Assembly (NCBI GenBank): GCA_963731105.1
Contig: CAVSUM010000019.1
Coordinates: forward strand, 1 to 64,000
Source of the DNA: RPQJ01 sp963731105
GTDB lineage: Bacteria; Pseudomonadota; Gammaproteobacteria; Steroidobacterales; Steroidobacteraceae
DNA length: 64,000 nucleotides
Direction of reading: 5' to 3'
Part shown: piece after piece, positions 1-11,023 of the stretch
Layout: each line of letters opens with the position of its first letter
Position numbering within the stretch: position 1 is the stretch's first letter
Notes under the pieces: generated by a model
Told to the model about the DNA's origin: nothing
Databases searched by the model: none
What the model saw: the letters and a program-made list of their open reading frames with translations, nothing else
Program-made: the position numbers and the translations under genes

Positions 1-1
1 G

Positions 2-157
2 GACGTGGCGCTCGAGATTCTCGTCCCGGTGTTCGAGACGGCGCACATCGACCGCCTGAACCACGCCAAGGTGGACCCGGATCTCGACCCGATCCGCAAG
101 GACTCGCGCTTCGAGGCCATGGTCGCGAGCGCGGAGGCGCGGCTCGCCGCAGTGTGA
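2..157 (+). CDS. C-terminal fragment of a TPR-like protein
   Basis: The window opens inside this gene; only the last 51 residues are present and they end at a TGA at 155-157. The fragment reads as alternating amphipathic helices and contains LDPIRKDSRFEAM. A 'D-P-x-L-D-P-I-R-x-D-x-R-F' ending is common in tetratricopeptide-repeat tails of adenylate cyclase-like and kinase-like signalling proteins. No catalytic domain is visible, so the protein's function cannot be assigned. The next gene follows in the same direction about 70 bp later. Confidence 0.5.
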   Translation, partial: DVALEILVPVFETAHIDRLNHAKVDPDLDPIRKDSRFEAMVASAEARLAAV

Positions 158-226
158 CCGCCATTGCCCAGCGCGAGTCCGATCAGGCACGATCGCGCGA
201 TCGCCTCGACCCGGAAGTCCACGCGC

Positions 227-1436
227 ATGCGCATGATCGAATCGATTCTGGCCGACGCCGCGGCCATCGCCACCGTCCGGCGTGACATCCACGCGCACCC
301 GGAGCTGCGCTTCGAGGAGCACCGCACTTCTGACCTGATCGCCCGGACGCTCGAAGGGTTGGGGCATCCCCGTGCACCGTGGCCTCGGCAAGACCGGGGT
401 GGTGGGCATCGTCCGCAATGGCGACTCGCACCGGGCCGTCGGCCTGCGCGCCGACATCGACGCGCTGCCGATGACCGAGCACAACCGCTTCGACCACGCG
501 AGCCGGCACGCCGGCAGGATGCATGCCTGCGGCCACGACGGCCACACGGCGATGCTGCTCGCGGCCGCCAAGCACCTCGCGAACCACCGCAACTTCGACG
601 GCACGGTGTACCTCGTGTTCCAGCCGGCCGAGGAGGGCGGCGCCGGTGCGCTCGAGATGATCAAGGACGGCCTGTTCGAGCGCTTCCCGATGGAGGCGAT
701 GTTCGGCGCCCACAACTGGCCGGGCCTCGGCGTCGGGCAGTTCGCGCTCTGTCCTGGCCCCACGTTCGCCTCGAGCAACGAGTTCCGGATCACGATCCGT
801 GGCAAGGGCGCGCATGCGGCGATGCCGCACAACGGCATCGACCCGGTGCCCGTCGCCTGCCAGATGGTGCAGGCCTTCCAGACCATCCTCACGCGCAACA
901 AGCACCCGCTCGACACCGGCGTGATCTCGGTGACCAAGATCCACGCCGGCGAGGCCGTCAACGTCGTGCCGGACGACTGCGTGCTCGAGGGCACGGTCCG
1001 CACTTTCTCGGAGGAGGTGCTGGAGTTGATCGAGCGGCGCATGAAGACCGTCGCCGAGGCGACCTGCGCGGCGTTCGACGCGCAGTGCGAGTTCTCGTTC
1101 CGCCGCCAGTACCCCGCGACCGTCAACCACGTGGCCGAGACCGACTTCGCGCGCCGCGTGCTGGGCGAGCTGGTCGGCCCGCAGAACGTGCTCGACTTCC
1201 GCCCGACGATGGGCGCCGAGGACTTCAGCTTCTTCCTGCAGGTGAAGCCGGGCTGCTACTTCCTGATCGGCAACGGCGACGGCGAGCACCGCGAGGGCGG
1301 TCACGGACTCGGCCCCTGCATGCTTCACAACCCGAGCTACGACTTCAACGACGACCTGATCCCGCTCGGCGGCAGCGCCTGGGTGCGCATCGCCGAGGCG
1401 TGGCTGGCGAGCCCGCCGCCCGGCGGCACGCCTTGA
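227..1436 (+). CDS. M20 family amidohydrolase (amino-acid N-deacylase), interrupted by a single-base frameshift
   Basis: Metal-dependent M20/AbgA-HipO type hydrolase that removes an acyl or aminobenzoyl group from an amino acid. Visible motifs are RRDIHAHPELRFEE near the N-terminus, ADIDALPM, the metal-ligand stretch HACGHDGHTAML, and PAEEGGAGA carrying the catalytic glutamate. The reading frame breaks at 359-364 (GGGTTGGGGC). Removing one base gives a continuous family-like junction of about 400 residues (LEG-W/L-GIPVHRGLGKTG). The start is ATG 227 or ATG 233, just before the conserved IESILADAAAI helix. It lies 30 bp upstream of an AbgT-type transporter, which suggests uptake plus hydrolysis of an N-acyl amino acid such as p-aminobenzoyl-glutamate. 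The exact substrate is an inference. The break is probably a sequencing error. Confidence 0.85.
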
Positions 1437-1466
1437 CGCCGCCGCCCGCGACGCCAGGACGCGCCT

Positions 1467-3044
1467 GTGCAGCGCCGCGTCACGCGAGGGCAGCGCGTGC
1501 TCGACGCGATCGAGCGCGCGGGCAACCGCCTTCCGGACCCGGTGCTGATCTTCGTCTGGTTGATTGCCGCGGTGATCGTACTCAGCGTCGTGGGCGCCGC
1601 CGCCGGGTGGGAGGCAGTGAACCCGGTCACCCAGCAGCACATTCGCGCGACCAGCCTGCTCTCCAGCAGCAATCTCGAACGGCTGTTCGTCGAGATGCCG
1701 CGCACGCTGACGGCGTTCGCACCGCTCGGCTACGTGCTGCTGGTCATGCTCGGTGCGGGAATCGCCGAGCGCACCGGTCTCGCCGGCGCAGCGATGCGCG
1801 CCGCCGTCAGGGGCGCCCCGACCGCATGGCTCACGCCGATCGTCATCTTCGTGTCGGTCATGGCCAACCAGGCGGCCGATGCGGCGTTCGTGGTGATGAT
1901 CCCGCTCGCCGGTGCGTTGTACGCGGCCGCCGGGCGGCATCCGATCGTCGGCATCGCGGCGTCGTTTGCGGGCGTCTCCGGCGGATTCTCCGCGAACCTG
2001 CTGCCGGGCCAGCTCGATGCGCTGTTGCTCGGCATCACCGAGCCGGCCGCGCAGCTGCTCGCGCCGGACTGGAAGATGAACATCGCGGGCAACTGGTACT
2101 TCATCGCCGGCATGACGTTCTTCATGGTGCCGCTCGCCTGGTTCATCACCGAGCGCGTGGTGGCGCCGCGCTTCGGCGAGTGGCTACCGACGGCCGATGC
2201 GCCCGTCGCCACCGTGGGCACGGACCTGACCGCCGCCGAGAAGCGCGGACTCCGGGCGGCGAGTCTCGGGGCCGTCGCGATCGTCGTGCTGTTCGCGCTG
2301 CTCGTCTGGCCGGCGATCTGGTCCGGAGTCGCAGGCGGCGCACCGCTGTTCGACGAGGCCGCGGCGGCCAGCGGCGGAGGCATCAGGTCGCTGCAACCGT
2401 TCTTCCAGAGCCTGGTGGCCGCGTTCTTCCTGCTGTTCCTGGTCACCGGCGTGGCCTATGGCCGCGCGGCCGGCGTGAATCACAGCCATCGCGATGAGAT
2501 CCGCATGATCAGCGAGGGCATGGCCAGCATGTCCTACTACATCGTGATGGCCTTCGTTGCCGCGCACTTCGTGGCGCTGTTCAACTGGTCGAACCTCGGC
2601 GTGATCCTGGCCATCAACGGGGCTGCGGGCCTGGGCAGGCTGGAGCTGCCGGCGCCGATCCTGGTCGCGGCCATCGTCGTGCTGGGCGCGAGCATCAACC
2701 TGGTGATCGGTTCGGCCAGCGCGAAGTGGGGAATGCTCGCGCCGGTGCTGGTGCCGATGCTGATGCTGCTCGGGATTTCGCCGGAGATGACCACCGCGGC
2801 ATTTCGCATGGGCGACAGCGTGACCAACCCGATCACGCCATTGCTGGTCTACTTCCCGCTGGCGCTGGTGTTCTGCCAGCGCTGGGTGCCCGGCTTCGGC
2901 ATGGGCAGCCTGATCGCCGCGATGCTGCCGTATTCGCTGGGATTCCTTGTGGTCGGTCTCGTGATGACTGCAGGCTGGGTGTTCTTCGACCTGCCGCTCG
3001 GTCCTGGTGCGTCCGTCGGATACGTGCTGCCGGGCACGCCCTAG
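1467..3044 (+). CDS. AbgT family transporter
   Basis: Integral membrane protein of 525 residues with about a dozen hydrophobic segments, close to the usual AbgT length of about 510. The N-terminal RVLDAIERAGNRLPDP, the segment MANQAADAAFVVMIPLAG and the late DSVTNPITPLLVYFPL are characteristic of AbgT proteins, which move p-aminobenzoyl-glutamate or export sulfonamide-like compounds. The start is a GTG at 1467, since no ATG fits the N-terminal homology. It follows the M20 amidohydrolase and is probably co-transcribed with it. Its TAG stop overlaps the stop of the convergent RIO kinase by 4 nt. Confidence 0.88.
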   Translation: MQRRVTRGQRVLDAIERAGNRLPDPVLIFVWLIAAVIVLSVVGAAAGWEAVNPVTQQHIRATSLLSSSNLERLFVEMPRTLTAFAPLGYVLLVMLGAGIAERTGLAGAAMRAAVRGAPTAWLTPIVIFVSVMANQAADAAFVVMIPLAGALYAAAGRHPIVGIAASFAGVSGGFSANLLPGQLDALLLGITEPAAQLLAPDWKMNIAGNWYFIAGMTFFMVPLAWFITERVVAPRFGEWLPTADAPVATVGTDLTAAEKRGLRAASLGAVAIVVLFALLVWPAIWSGVAGGAPLFDEAAAASGGGIRSLQPFFQSLVAAFFLLFLVTGVAYGRAAGVNHSHRDEIRMISEGMASMSYYIVMAFVAAHFVALFNWSNLGVILAINGAAGLGRLELPAPILVAAIVVLGASINLVIGSASAKWGMLAPVLVPMLMLLGISPEMTTAAFRMGDSVTNPITPLLVYFPLALVFCQRWVPGFGMGSLIAAMLPYSLGFLVVGLVMTAGWVFFDLPLGPGASVGYVLPGTP

Positions 3045-3884
3045 CCGGCCAGCCGCAGCTGGCGCTGGATCTCTTCCTCGCGCGCGTCGTCGATGACGAG
3101 CAGCACGTCGTCCGGGTCGACGACGGTTTCGTCGAGCGCGAACACGCCCGTGAGCGCGCTGTCCGGCCGCAGCTCGCCCTGCTCGAACAGCGACCACATC
3201 TCCCGCGCGAATTCGGTGGCGAGCAGCTCGGGTGCGAAACGGCCGAGCGAGGCGCGCAGGTTGTTGACGTCGCGCTCGAGCATCGCCAGCGCCGCGTTGT
3301 TGCCGGCGGCGTTGACCGCCTGCGGCAGGTCGATGATCACCGGGCCGTCGGGGGCGACCAGCACGTTGAACTCGGACAGGTCGCCGTGGATGAGCCCGAG
3401 GCTGAGCATGCGCACCACGTCGCGGATCAGCACGGCGTGGTACTCGCGGGCGGTCTCGGGCGAGAGTTCCACTTCGCCAAGACGCGGCGCCGGGTTGCCG
3501 TCCGCGTCGGCCACGAGCTCCATGACCAGCACGCCGTCGAAGTAACCGATGCGGCTGCGGGACGCGCACGCCGGCGGCCACGAGCTGGTAGAGCGCGTCG
3601 ACCTCGGCGTTCTTCCAGGCCGTCTCCTGCTCCCGGCGGCCGAAGCTCGTGCTCTTGCCCATGGCGCGGGTCTGCCGGCTGCCGCGGACACTGCGGCCTT
3701 CCTGGTACTGGGCGCGCTTCTGGAAGCTGCGCTGCGCCATGTCGCGATAGACCTTGGCACAGCGCAGGTGCGGCCCCGAGCGCACCAGGTAGACGGTGGC
3801 CTCCTTGCCGCTCTTGAGCGAACGGACGACTGCGTCGATCACGCCGTCGTCGATCAACGGCTGCAGGCCAGGCGGGGTTTTCAT
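3041..3884 (-). CDS. RIO-type atypical serine kinase, single-base frameshift
   Basis: RIO1-like kinase fold. The ATP-binding loop LKSGKEATVYLV is near residue 25, the catalytic loop is LIHGDLSEFNVLV, and the metal-binding segment is PVIIDLPQAV. Bacterial RIO proteins are widespread, but their substrates are mostly unknown. The N-terminal part up to AAGVRVPQP and the C-terminal part from IGYFDGVLVMEL lie in different frames. Deleting one base at about 3548-3554 joins them as PQPIGYFDG. ATG at 3884 is preferred over the GTG two codons upstream. The 3' end overlaps the convergent AbgT gene by 4 nt. Confidence 0.85.
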
Positions 3885-3953
3885 GGTCACGGAGGGTGCG
3901 GAGGGCCGTGGATCATACCGGCCGGCGGCGCAGCGCGCTTGCCCGTCACCGAC

Positions 3954-4145
3954 TCATGGCGGCTCAGGTCGCGAATCCGGGGTGCTCTTCCAGCTGAGCT
4001 GCAGTTCGTCCATCTCTTCGAGCGCAGCGACGATGCGCTCCAGCGGAAGCTGTGACCAGCGCCGCAGTTCCTCCCGGCGAGCGCCCTCCCAGGTCGTCAG
4101 GCGCCAGTCGATCGGCGGATCGCTCGGCGTTGCCTCATTTGTCAT
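3954..4145 (-). CDS. Small 63-residue partner of the nucleotidyltransferase
   Basis: The predicted protein is acidic and tryptophan-rich, with the core DWRLTTWEGARREELRRW followed by LERIVAALEEMDEL, which looks like two short helices. Its start overlaps the end of the upstream nucleotidyltransferase by 11 nt, so the two are almost certainly translated together. Such a pairing resembles a toxin-antitoxin module, with this protein as the possible antitoxin, but no DNA-binding motif is visible. I do not recognise a named family, so the function is inferred from context only. Confidence 0.7.
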   Translation of the reverse strand: MTNEATPSDPPIDWRLTTWEGARREELRRWSQLPLERIVAALEEMDELQLSWKSTPDSRPEPP

Positions 4146-4641
4146 CGTTGCTCTCGATGATCCGCAGGTTCTCGACGTCCAGATGATCCTGGGGCCGGCC
4201 GGCTGCCGACTTCATGCGGATAAGTGTGCCGGCCGACACGAATCGCACCTCGATTCGGTCATGCAGAGACTTGATCAACGCCCGGGAATACTCCCGTTCG
4301 AAATCGAATGGCTCGGTAACGAACATATCGACGGGTGTTTCACGATGCGCGTCGCTCCAGAACTGGAGGACCTGCATGCCTTTGTCGCGAATCCAGCCAC
4401 TCCGAATCCCCGGGTCGGCGAATTCTGCTGCGGTCACGGGAACCGAGGGTCGAAACCCGATCGCCTGCAGCGCAGCAAAGGCGCGCAGGACGTTGTCCGG
4501 CACCAATTGCACGACGATGTCGACGTCTTTCGTGAAGCGCAGATAGCCGTGCGCATTGACCGCCAATCCGCCGGCAACCAGATAGCGCACCCCGGCATCG
4601 TCAAGCGCCGTGGCGATCGCTTCGAAGCTGGCGAGTTTCAT
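4135..4641 (-). CDS. Nucleotidyltransferase-fold protein (AbiEii/MNT-like)
   Basis: 168 residues with a DNA polymerase beta-like nucleotidyltransferase signature. VAGGLAVNAHGYLRFTKDVD supplies the Gly-Gly loop and the D-x-D metal pair, and TPVDMFV supplies a third acidic residue. Proteins of this type act as toxins in AbiE-like and MenT-like systems or as stand-alone transferases. It is the first gene of a two-gene unit with the overlapping 63-residue protein downstream. The active-site residues look intact. Whether it transfers nucleotides to tRNA, to protein or to nothing cannot be told from sequence. Confidence 0.78.
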   Translation of the reverse strand: MKLASFEAIATALDDAGVRYLVAGGLAVNAHGYLRFTKDVDIVVQLVPDNVLRAFAALQAIGFRPSVPVTAAEFADPGIRSGWIRDKGMQVLQFWSDAHRETPVDMFVTEPFDFEREYSRALIKSLHDRIEVRFVSAGTLIRMKSAAGRPQDHLDVENLRIIESNDDK

Positions 4642-4724
4642 CGGCTATTCACGGACGAGCGGCCCGGCGCCCCTGCGTACTGAGAAGGATGCCGACAGTA
4701 GAGTGACGGAGGCATCGAGAAAAG

Positions 4725-4758
4725 AAAAGGCCCCGGGGAAACCGGGGCCTTTCTCGTC
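4725..4758 (-). terminator. Strong hairpin terminator downstream of the pyrophosphatase gene
   Basis: AAAGGCCCCGG and CCGGGGCCTTT form a GC-rich stem with a GAAA-type loop. The stem is flanked by A and T runs, so it could work on either strand. It lies about 70 bp past the stop of the leftward pyrophosphatase gene. A second perfect stem, CCTCTCCCGCC-AA-GGCGGGAGAGG at about 4800-4822, lies between it and the stop codon. Confidence 0.7.
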
Positions 4759-4828
4759 ACAGGCGAGGTGAGACAGCTCTCACCCGCCTGTCGGCCGACC
4801 TCTCCCGCCAAGGCGGGAGAGGTGAAGA

Positions 4829-6865
<2,037 letters not shown>

Positions 6866-6955
6866 CAGAGGCACTCCCTAACGAATCGTCCTGGTCAGAG
6901 CTGCGGCCGGGCAGGGCTCTGCGTCCCTTGTCCGGCCGCCAAAAAAGGCGCCGGA

Positions 6956-8230
6956 CTATACCACAAAGGCCGTTTTCAGCCGTTTCCGCACCGGCCGGTT
7001 CTTGAGCACCACGTACTGGGGCAGCCCGTCCTTGTACGGCGGGTAGTCCTCGCCCTTGATGAGCGGGGCGAGGTAGCGGCGGCCCTTGGCGGTGATGTGG
7101 AAGCCGTCCGGCGAGATGTAGTCGCGTGGCAGCATCTTCTCGACGTTCGCCACCTTGTCGAGCGGCGCGACCCCGATCTTCCAGCGGTAGGGCTTCTGCG
7201 AGGTGCGCACGATGGCCGGCATCACGGCGTGGTGGCCCTTGAGCGCCAGTTCGACGGCGGCCTTGCCCACGGCATAGGCCTGCTCCACATCCACCTTCGA
7301 GGCGATGTGGCGCGCTGCGCGCTGCAGGTAGTCGGCCACTGCCCAGTGGTACTTGTAGCCGAGCTTGTCCTTGACCAGCTGCGCCACCACCGGGGCCACG
7401 CCGCCGAGCTGCGCATGGCCGAAGGCGTCGCGCGTGCCGGCATCGGCGAGGAACTGGCCGTCGGCGTTGCGCACGCCTTCCGAGACGACGATGGTGCAGT
7501 AGCCGTACTTCTCCACGCATTCCTGCACGCGGGCGAGGAATTTCTCCTCGTGGAAGATCATTTCCGGGAACAGGATGATGTGCGGCGAGTCGCCGGCCTT
7601 TTCGGCCGCGAGCCCGCCAGCGGCCGCGATCCAGCCGGCATGGCGGCCCATCACTTCCATCACGAACACCTTGGTGCTGGTGCGCGCCATCGAGGCCACG
7701 TCGAACCCCGCCTCGCGGATCGAGACAGCGACGTACTTCGCGACCGAGCCGAAGCCCGGGGAGCAGTCGGTGATGGGCAGGTCGTTGTCCACGGTCTTCG
7801 GCACGTGGATGGCGGTGAGCGGATAACCGAGCTTCTCGGCCAGCTGTGAAACCTTGAGGCAGGTGTCGGCCGAGTCGCCGCCGCCGTTGTAGAAGAAGTA
7901 GCCGATGTCGTGCGCCTTGAAGACCTCGATCAGGCGCTCGTACTGGGCGGGGTTGTCCTCGTACTTCTTCAGCTTGTAGCGCGCCGAGCCGAACGCGCCC
8001 GACGGCGTGTGGCGCAGGGCGCGGATGTCGGCGGCGCTTTCGAGGCTGGTGTCGATCAGGTCCTCGGTGAGCGCGCCGAGGATGCCGTGCCGGCCGGCGT
8101 ATACCTTGCCGATGCGGCCCTTGTGCTTGCGCGCCGTCTCGATCACTCCGCAGGCCGAGGCGTTGATGACGGCGGTGACCCCGCCGGACTGGGCGTAGAA
8201 GGCGTTGCGCGGCGCGGGCTTGTGCTTCAT
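6956..8230 (-). CDS. pfp: 6-phosphofructokinase, probably pyrophosphate-dependent
   Basis: 424 residues of the PfkA superfamily. GGGDS replaces the GGDGS of ATP enzymes, placing Asp at the position equivalent to E. coli Gly104. PKTVDND replaces PGTIDND, placing Lys at position 124. These two changes mark PPi-dependent enzymes, although Gly at position 103 is uncommon. MGRHAGWIA and the sugar-phosphate-binding region are normal. The enzyme would run reversible phosphorylation of fructose-6-phosphate with PPi. Co-orientation with hppA, 90 bp downstream, supports this, since the pump and the kinase share one PPi pool. Confidence 0.9.
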   Translation of the reverse strand: MKHKPAPRNAFYAQSGGVTAVINASACGVIETARKHKGRIGKVYAGRHGILGALTEDLIDTSLESAADIRALRHTPSGAFGSARYKLKKYEDNPAQYERLIEVFKAHDIGYFFYNGGGDSADTCLKVSQLAEKLGYPLTAIHVPKTVDNDLPITDCSPGFGSVAKYVAVSIREAGFDVASMARTSTKVFVMEVMGRHAGWIAAAGGLAAEKAGDSPHIILFPEMIFHEEKFLARVQECVEKYGYCTIVVSEGVRNADGQFLADAGTRDAFGHAQLGGVAPVVAQLVKDKLGYKYHWAVADYLQRAARHIASKVDVEQAYAVGKAAVELALKGHHAVMPAIVRTSQKPYRWKIGVAPLDKVANVEKMLPRDYISPDGFHITAKGRRYLAPLIKGEDYPPYKDGLPQYVVLKNRPVRKRLKTAFVV

Positions 8231-8316
8231 GCGGGCTCCGGGGAAAAGTGCAGCGTTATCGGGACTTACGTCAACACTGGCCACGTAGCATACCGGATCG
8301 TGAGCCCGGGGCGTCC

Positions 8317-8393
8317 GGGAAAATAGGGGAGCATTCTCCTGTTTATTCGCAGCCCCGCCGGGGCTGCGAAAAACGGAGAATGTCCTATTTCCC
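8317..8393. repeat. REP-like palindrome, family A, between pfp and adk
   Basis: A 77-bp inverted repeat. The outer arms begin GGGAAAATAGGGGA-CATTCTCC-like and end GGAGAATGTCCTATTTCCC. The apex is a separate perfect stem TTCGCAGCCCC/GGGGCTGCGAA. The outer arms match the 65-bp palindrome at 12384-12448. It occupies the 223-bp gap between the divergent pfp and adk genes. It could act as a structural or regulatory element; no function is shown. Confidence 0.8.
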
Positions 8394-8453
8394 GGTACCG
8401 GTGCATTTCGGTAGGGTGCCGGAACTCCCGACCGTTGCTGGAAACTGAGAATC

Positions 8454-9110
8454 ATGAGACTCGTACTGCTCGGCGCACCCGGTTCAGGCAAAGGTACCCA
8501 GGCGCAGCGACTGCGCGACGACACGGGCATCCCGCAGGTGTCCTCGGGAGACCTGTTGCGCGAGGCCGTGGCCCGCGGCACCGAACTCGGCAAGCAGGCC
8601 AAGGCGGCGATGGATGCCGGCGCGCTCGTGTCGGACGACATCGTGCTCGGCCTGATCCGCGAGCGGCTCGGCCGTCCCGACGCCGCCAAGGGCTTCATCC
8701 TCGACGGCTACCCGCGCAACGTCGCCCAGGCGGGTGCACTCGACAAGCTGCTCGCCGACCTGGGCCAGCCGATCGATGCCGTGGTGCTGATGGACGTCGA
8801 TTCCAGGGCACTGTTCCAGCGCCTGACCGGCCGGCGCAGCTGCCCGAACTGCGGCAAGGTGTTCAACGTCTACAGCACGCCGTCGCCGCTGGGCGACCGC
8901 TGCGACAATCATCCGGACGAGGAGGCACCGCTGCTCGTGCAGCGCGCCGACGACCGCGAGGACGTGATCGAGAACCGCCTCAAGGTCTACGCGAGCCAGA
9001 CGCGGCCGCTGGTGGAGCACTACCGGGAGCGCGGGTTGCTGCGGGTGGTGAACGCGGACCAGCCGGTCGCGAAGGTGTACGCGGAGTTCGTGCGCGCCGC
9101 GGGCGGCTGA
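8454..9110 (+). CDS. adk: Adenylate kinase
   Basis: 218-residue enzyme catalysing ATP + AMP = 2 ADP in the cytoplasm. The P-loop LLGAPGSGKGTQA begins at residue 4, and DGYPRN and the C-terminal RADDRED segments are conserved. The LID contains CPNCGKVF with a later Cys-Asp pair (DRCDN), which suggests a zinc-binding LID, unlike the E. coli enzyme. It is divergent from pfp and hppA. The start is ATG 8454, followed immediately by MRLVLLGAPG. Confidence 0.97.
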   Translation: MRLVLLGAPGSGKGTQAQRLRDDTGIPQVSSGDLLREAVARGTELGKQAKAAMDAGALVSDDIVLGLIRERLGRPDAAKGFILDGYPRNVAQAGALDKLLADLGQPIDAVVLMDVDSRALFQRLTGRRSCPNCGKVFNVYSTPSPLGDRCDNHPDEEAPLLVQRADDREDVIENRLKVYASQTRPLVEHYRERGLLRVVNADQPVAKVYAEFVRAAGG

Positions 9111-9156
9111 CTCGGCGGCTGACGCTGGCTGGCGTTGCGTTGCGTTGACTGCTCCG

Positions 9157-9277
9157 CCGGTGCTCCCCGCAGGGGGATCACCCGCGCGGACGGCGTGAAT
9201 CCTTCCCTGGAGCCTCCGGGCGCGGCGTCCATGCCGCGCACGGCCGCGCGAATGAACCCCCTGCGGAGAGCACCGGC
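9157..9277. repeat. Hairpin element with conserved core, copy 1
   Basis: Outer imperfect arms of about 34 nt (9157-9190 and 9244-9277, containing GGTGCTCCCCGCAGGGGG and its complement) enclose a core that reads GGACGGCGTGAA and then GCGGCGTCCATGCCGCGC. The core closely matches two elements at 52.5-52.9 kb, while the outer arms do not. It lies in the 233-bp gap between the convergent adk and rnd genes and may end transcription of both. Confidence 0.75.
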
Positions 9278-9343
9278 GTCGGTTCGACGCGGCTAGCGTG
9301 CGCGTGCCGCTCGGTCGAGCGGCTACGCAGACTGGCTCCACCG

Positions 9344-10448
9344 CTACTGCAGCAGTTCCAGCAGCTGCGTGCCGATGACTTCGCGGCGCCAGCCGCGCAG
9401 CAGGGCGGATTGCTCCGGCGAGCCGAGCACCATGCCCTTCCACGTCGCGGCGCGTGGCGAGGATCTCCGGGCTGATCTCGAGCGACGCGGCGACGTCGCG
9501 CACCCGCTGCTGCAGCACGCCGATGCGGCGGGTCTGCTCGGGCGTCGGGCGTTGCTGGGCCGCCGGCTGCGGGCCACCGTGGTCGGCAGACTCCCGCGCG
9601 GCCCGTACCAGCTCGAGCAGTTCGTCGCCGCGCTTGCGAATCACGCTCGGCGGCAGGGCGCGGACCTGTTCCAGCTCGGCCGTCGTGGCCGGGGCCAGCG
9701 TGGCGAGCGCGTACAGCGCCTCGTCGGTCAGGATCCAGCCGCGTGGCTTATCGGCGGCCACCGCGCGCTGTTCGCGCCAGCCGGCCAGCGCCCGTGCCAC
9801 CGCTTGCTCCGCTGGCTGCAGGCGCCCGAGCCCCTTGAGTCGCCGCCACGCATCCGTGGGCTCGGTGCGGTACAGGCCAGGTTCTTCGAGCGAGGCGCAT
9901 TCCCCGGCATGCCAGTGAGCGCGGCCGCGTGCCTCGAGTGCCGCCGCAAGATCGGCGTGCAGCTGCAGCAGGTGGTGCACGTCGTCCGCCGCGTAGGCGA
10001 GCTGCGCATCGGTCAGCGGCCGCCGCGACCAGTCGGTGCGGGTCTGTCCCTTGTCGATCGAGTGCCCGAGCTGGCGGGCGACCAGTTCGGCATAGCCGAC
10101 CTGCGGCGGCAGGCCGAGCAATGCAGCCGCCACCTGCGTGTCGAACACCGGGCCCGGCACTCCGCCGCTCGCGTTCAACAGCGCCTCGAGGTCCTGGCGG
10201 GCCGCGTGCAGGATCTTGGGTCGCGTCCGGTCGGCGAGCACCGCGTGCAGCGGCCCGAGGTCGAGGCCCGCCAGTGGATCCACCAGGTAGCAATCGGCGT
10301 CGCTCGCCACCTGCACCAGGCACAACTGCGGCGAGTAGGTGCTCTCGCGCATGAACTCGGTGTCGAGCGCGAGGCGCGTCGCGCCCTGCAGGCGGAACAC
10401 CGCGGCGGCGAGTGCGTCGTTCGTCGTGACCAGCGTGGCGTCGCGCAT
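9344..10448 (-). CDS. rnd: Ribonuclease D, frameshifted near the 3' end
   Basis: 3'-5' exoribonuclease involved in tRNA 3' maturation. The DEDD exonuclease motifs are visible as LALDTEFMRESTY, ILHAARQDLEAL and AYAADDVHHLLQL. They are followed by two helical HRDC-like regions. Frame is lost at 9435-9437, where one extra G (minus strand) in GAAGGGCATG separates ATRRDVEG from MVLGSPEQSALLRGWRREVIG. Correcting it gives about 367 residues, the normal length. The start is ATG 10448. It is divergent from the membrane protein and mpl. Confidence 0.92.
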
Positions 10449-10502
10449 CGATCGGGAGTCCTGCGTGTAGAATCGCGGCACCGTCAGCGCCGCGTGGCAC
10501 AA

Positions 10503-11021
10503 GTGCAGCAGTTTCTCAGGATTTTCGTCGATATCGTACTGTGGCGTCGCGGCCCGCAGGATCTGCCCACCTCGACCCTGCTGCTCGGCGTCGCGGTTGC
10601 CGCGTACGTGGCGGTGTCGGCAGTGCAGCTCGCGCTGCTCGGCGAGCCGGCGGCGACGTGGTTCCTGTTCATTGTGGTCGACCCGCTGCTGCTTGGCGCC
10701 TGGGTGTGGCTGGTGCTCCGGCTGTTCAGCAAGCCGGAGCGCTTCCTGCAGACGGCGAGCGCGGTGTTCGGCGCGGGGGCCGTGCTCGGCCTCGCCCTCT
10801 ACCTGCCGCTGCAGCTGATCGCGACCGCCTTCGGCCAGGAGCCGTCCTCCGGCCTGGCGCAGACGTTCGCGCTGCTGCTGGTGGTCACCTTTGCGCTGGT
10901 CACCGGGCGCATCATCAAGCTCGCCACCGATTCGAACCTGTTCACCGGCATCGCCGTCTCGCTCACCTATTTCCTGCTGATCAACTACCTGGTCGGCGTG
11001 GCGCGCGGGGCGGGTGCCTGA
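10503..11021 (+). CDS. Conserved membrane protein upstream of mpl
   Basis: 172 residues with about five hydrophobic segments and no periplasmic or cytoplasmic domain of note. The N-terminus MQQFLRIFVDIVLWRRGPQ precedes the first helix, and the start is a GTG at 10503. The stop is 2 nt from the ATG of mpl, so the two genes form one operon. The family resembles Yip1-like or uncharacterised gammaproteobacterial membrane proteins. Its function is unknown; the link with peptidoglycan recycling is only positional. Confidence 0.75.
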   Translation: MQQFLRIFVDIVLWRRGPQDLPTSTLLLGVAVAAYVAVSAVQLALLGEPAATWFLFIVVDPLLLGAWVWLVLRLFSKPERFLQTASAVFGAGAVLGLALYLPLQLIATAFGQEPSSGLAQTFALLLVVTFALVTGRIIKLATDSNLFTGIAVSLTYFLLINYLVGVARGAGA

Positions 11022-11023
11022 CC

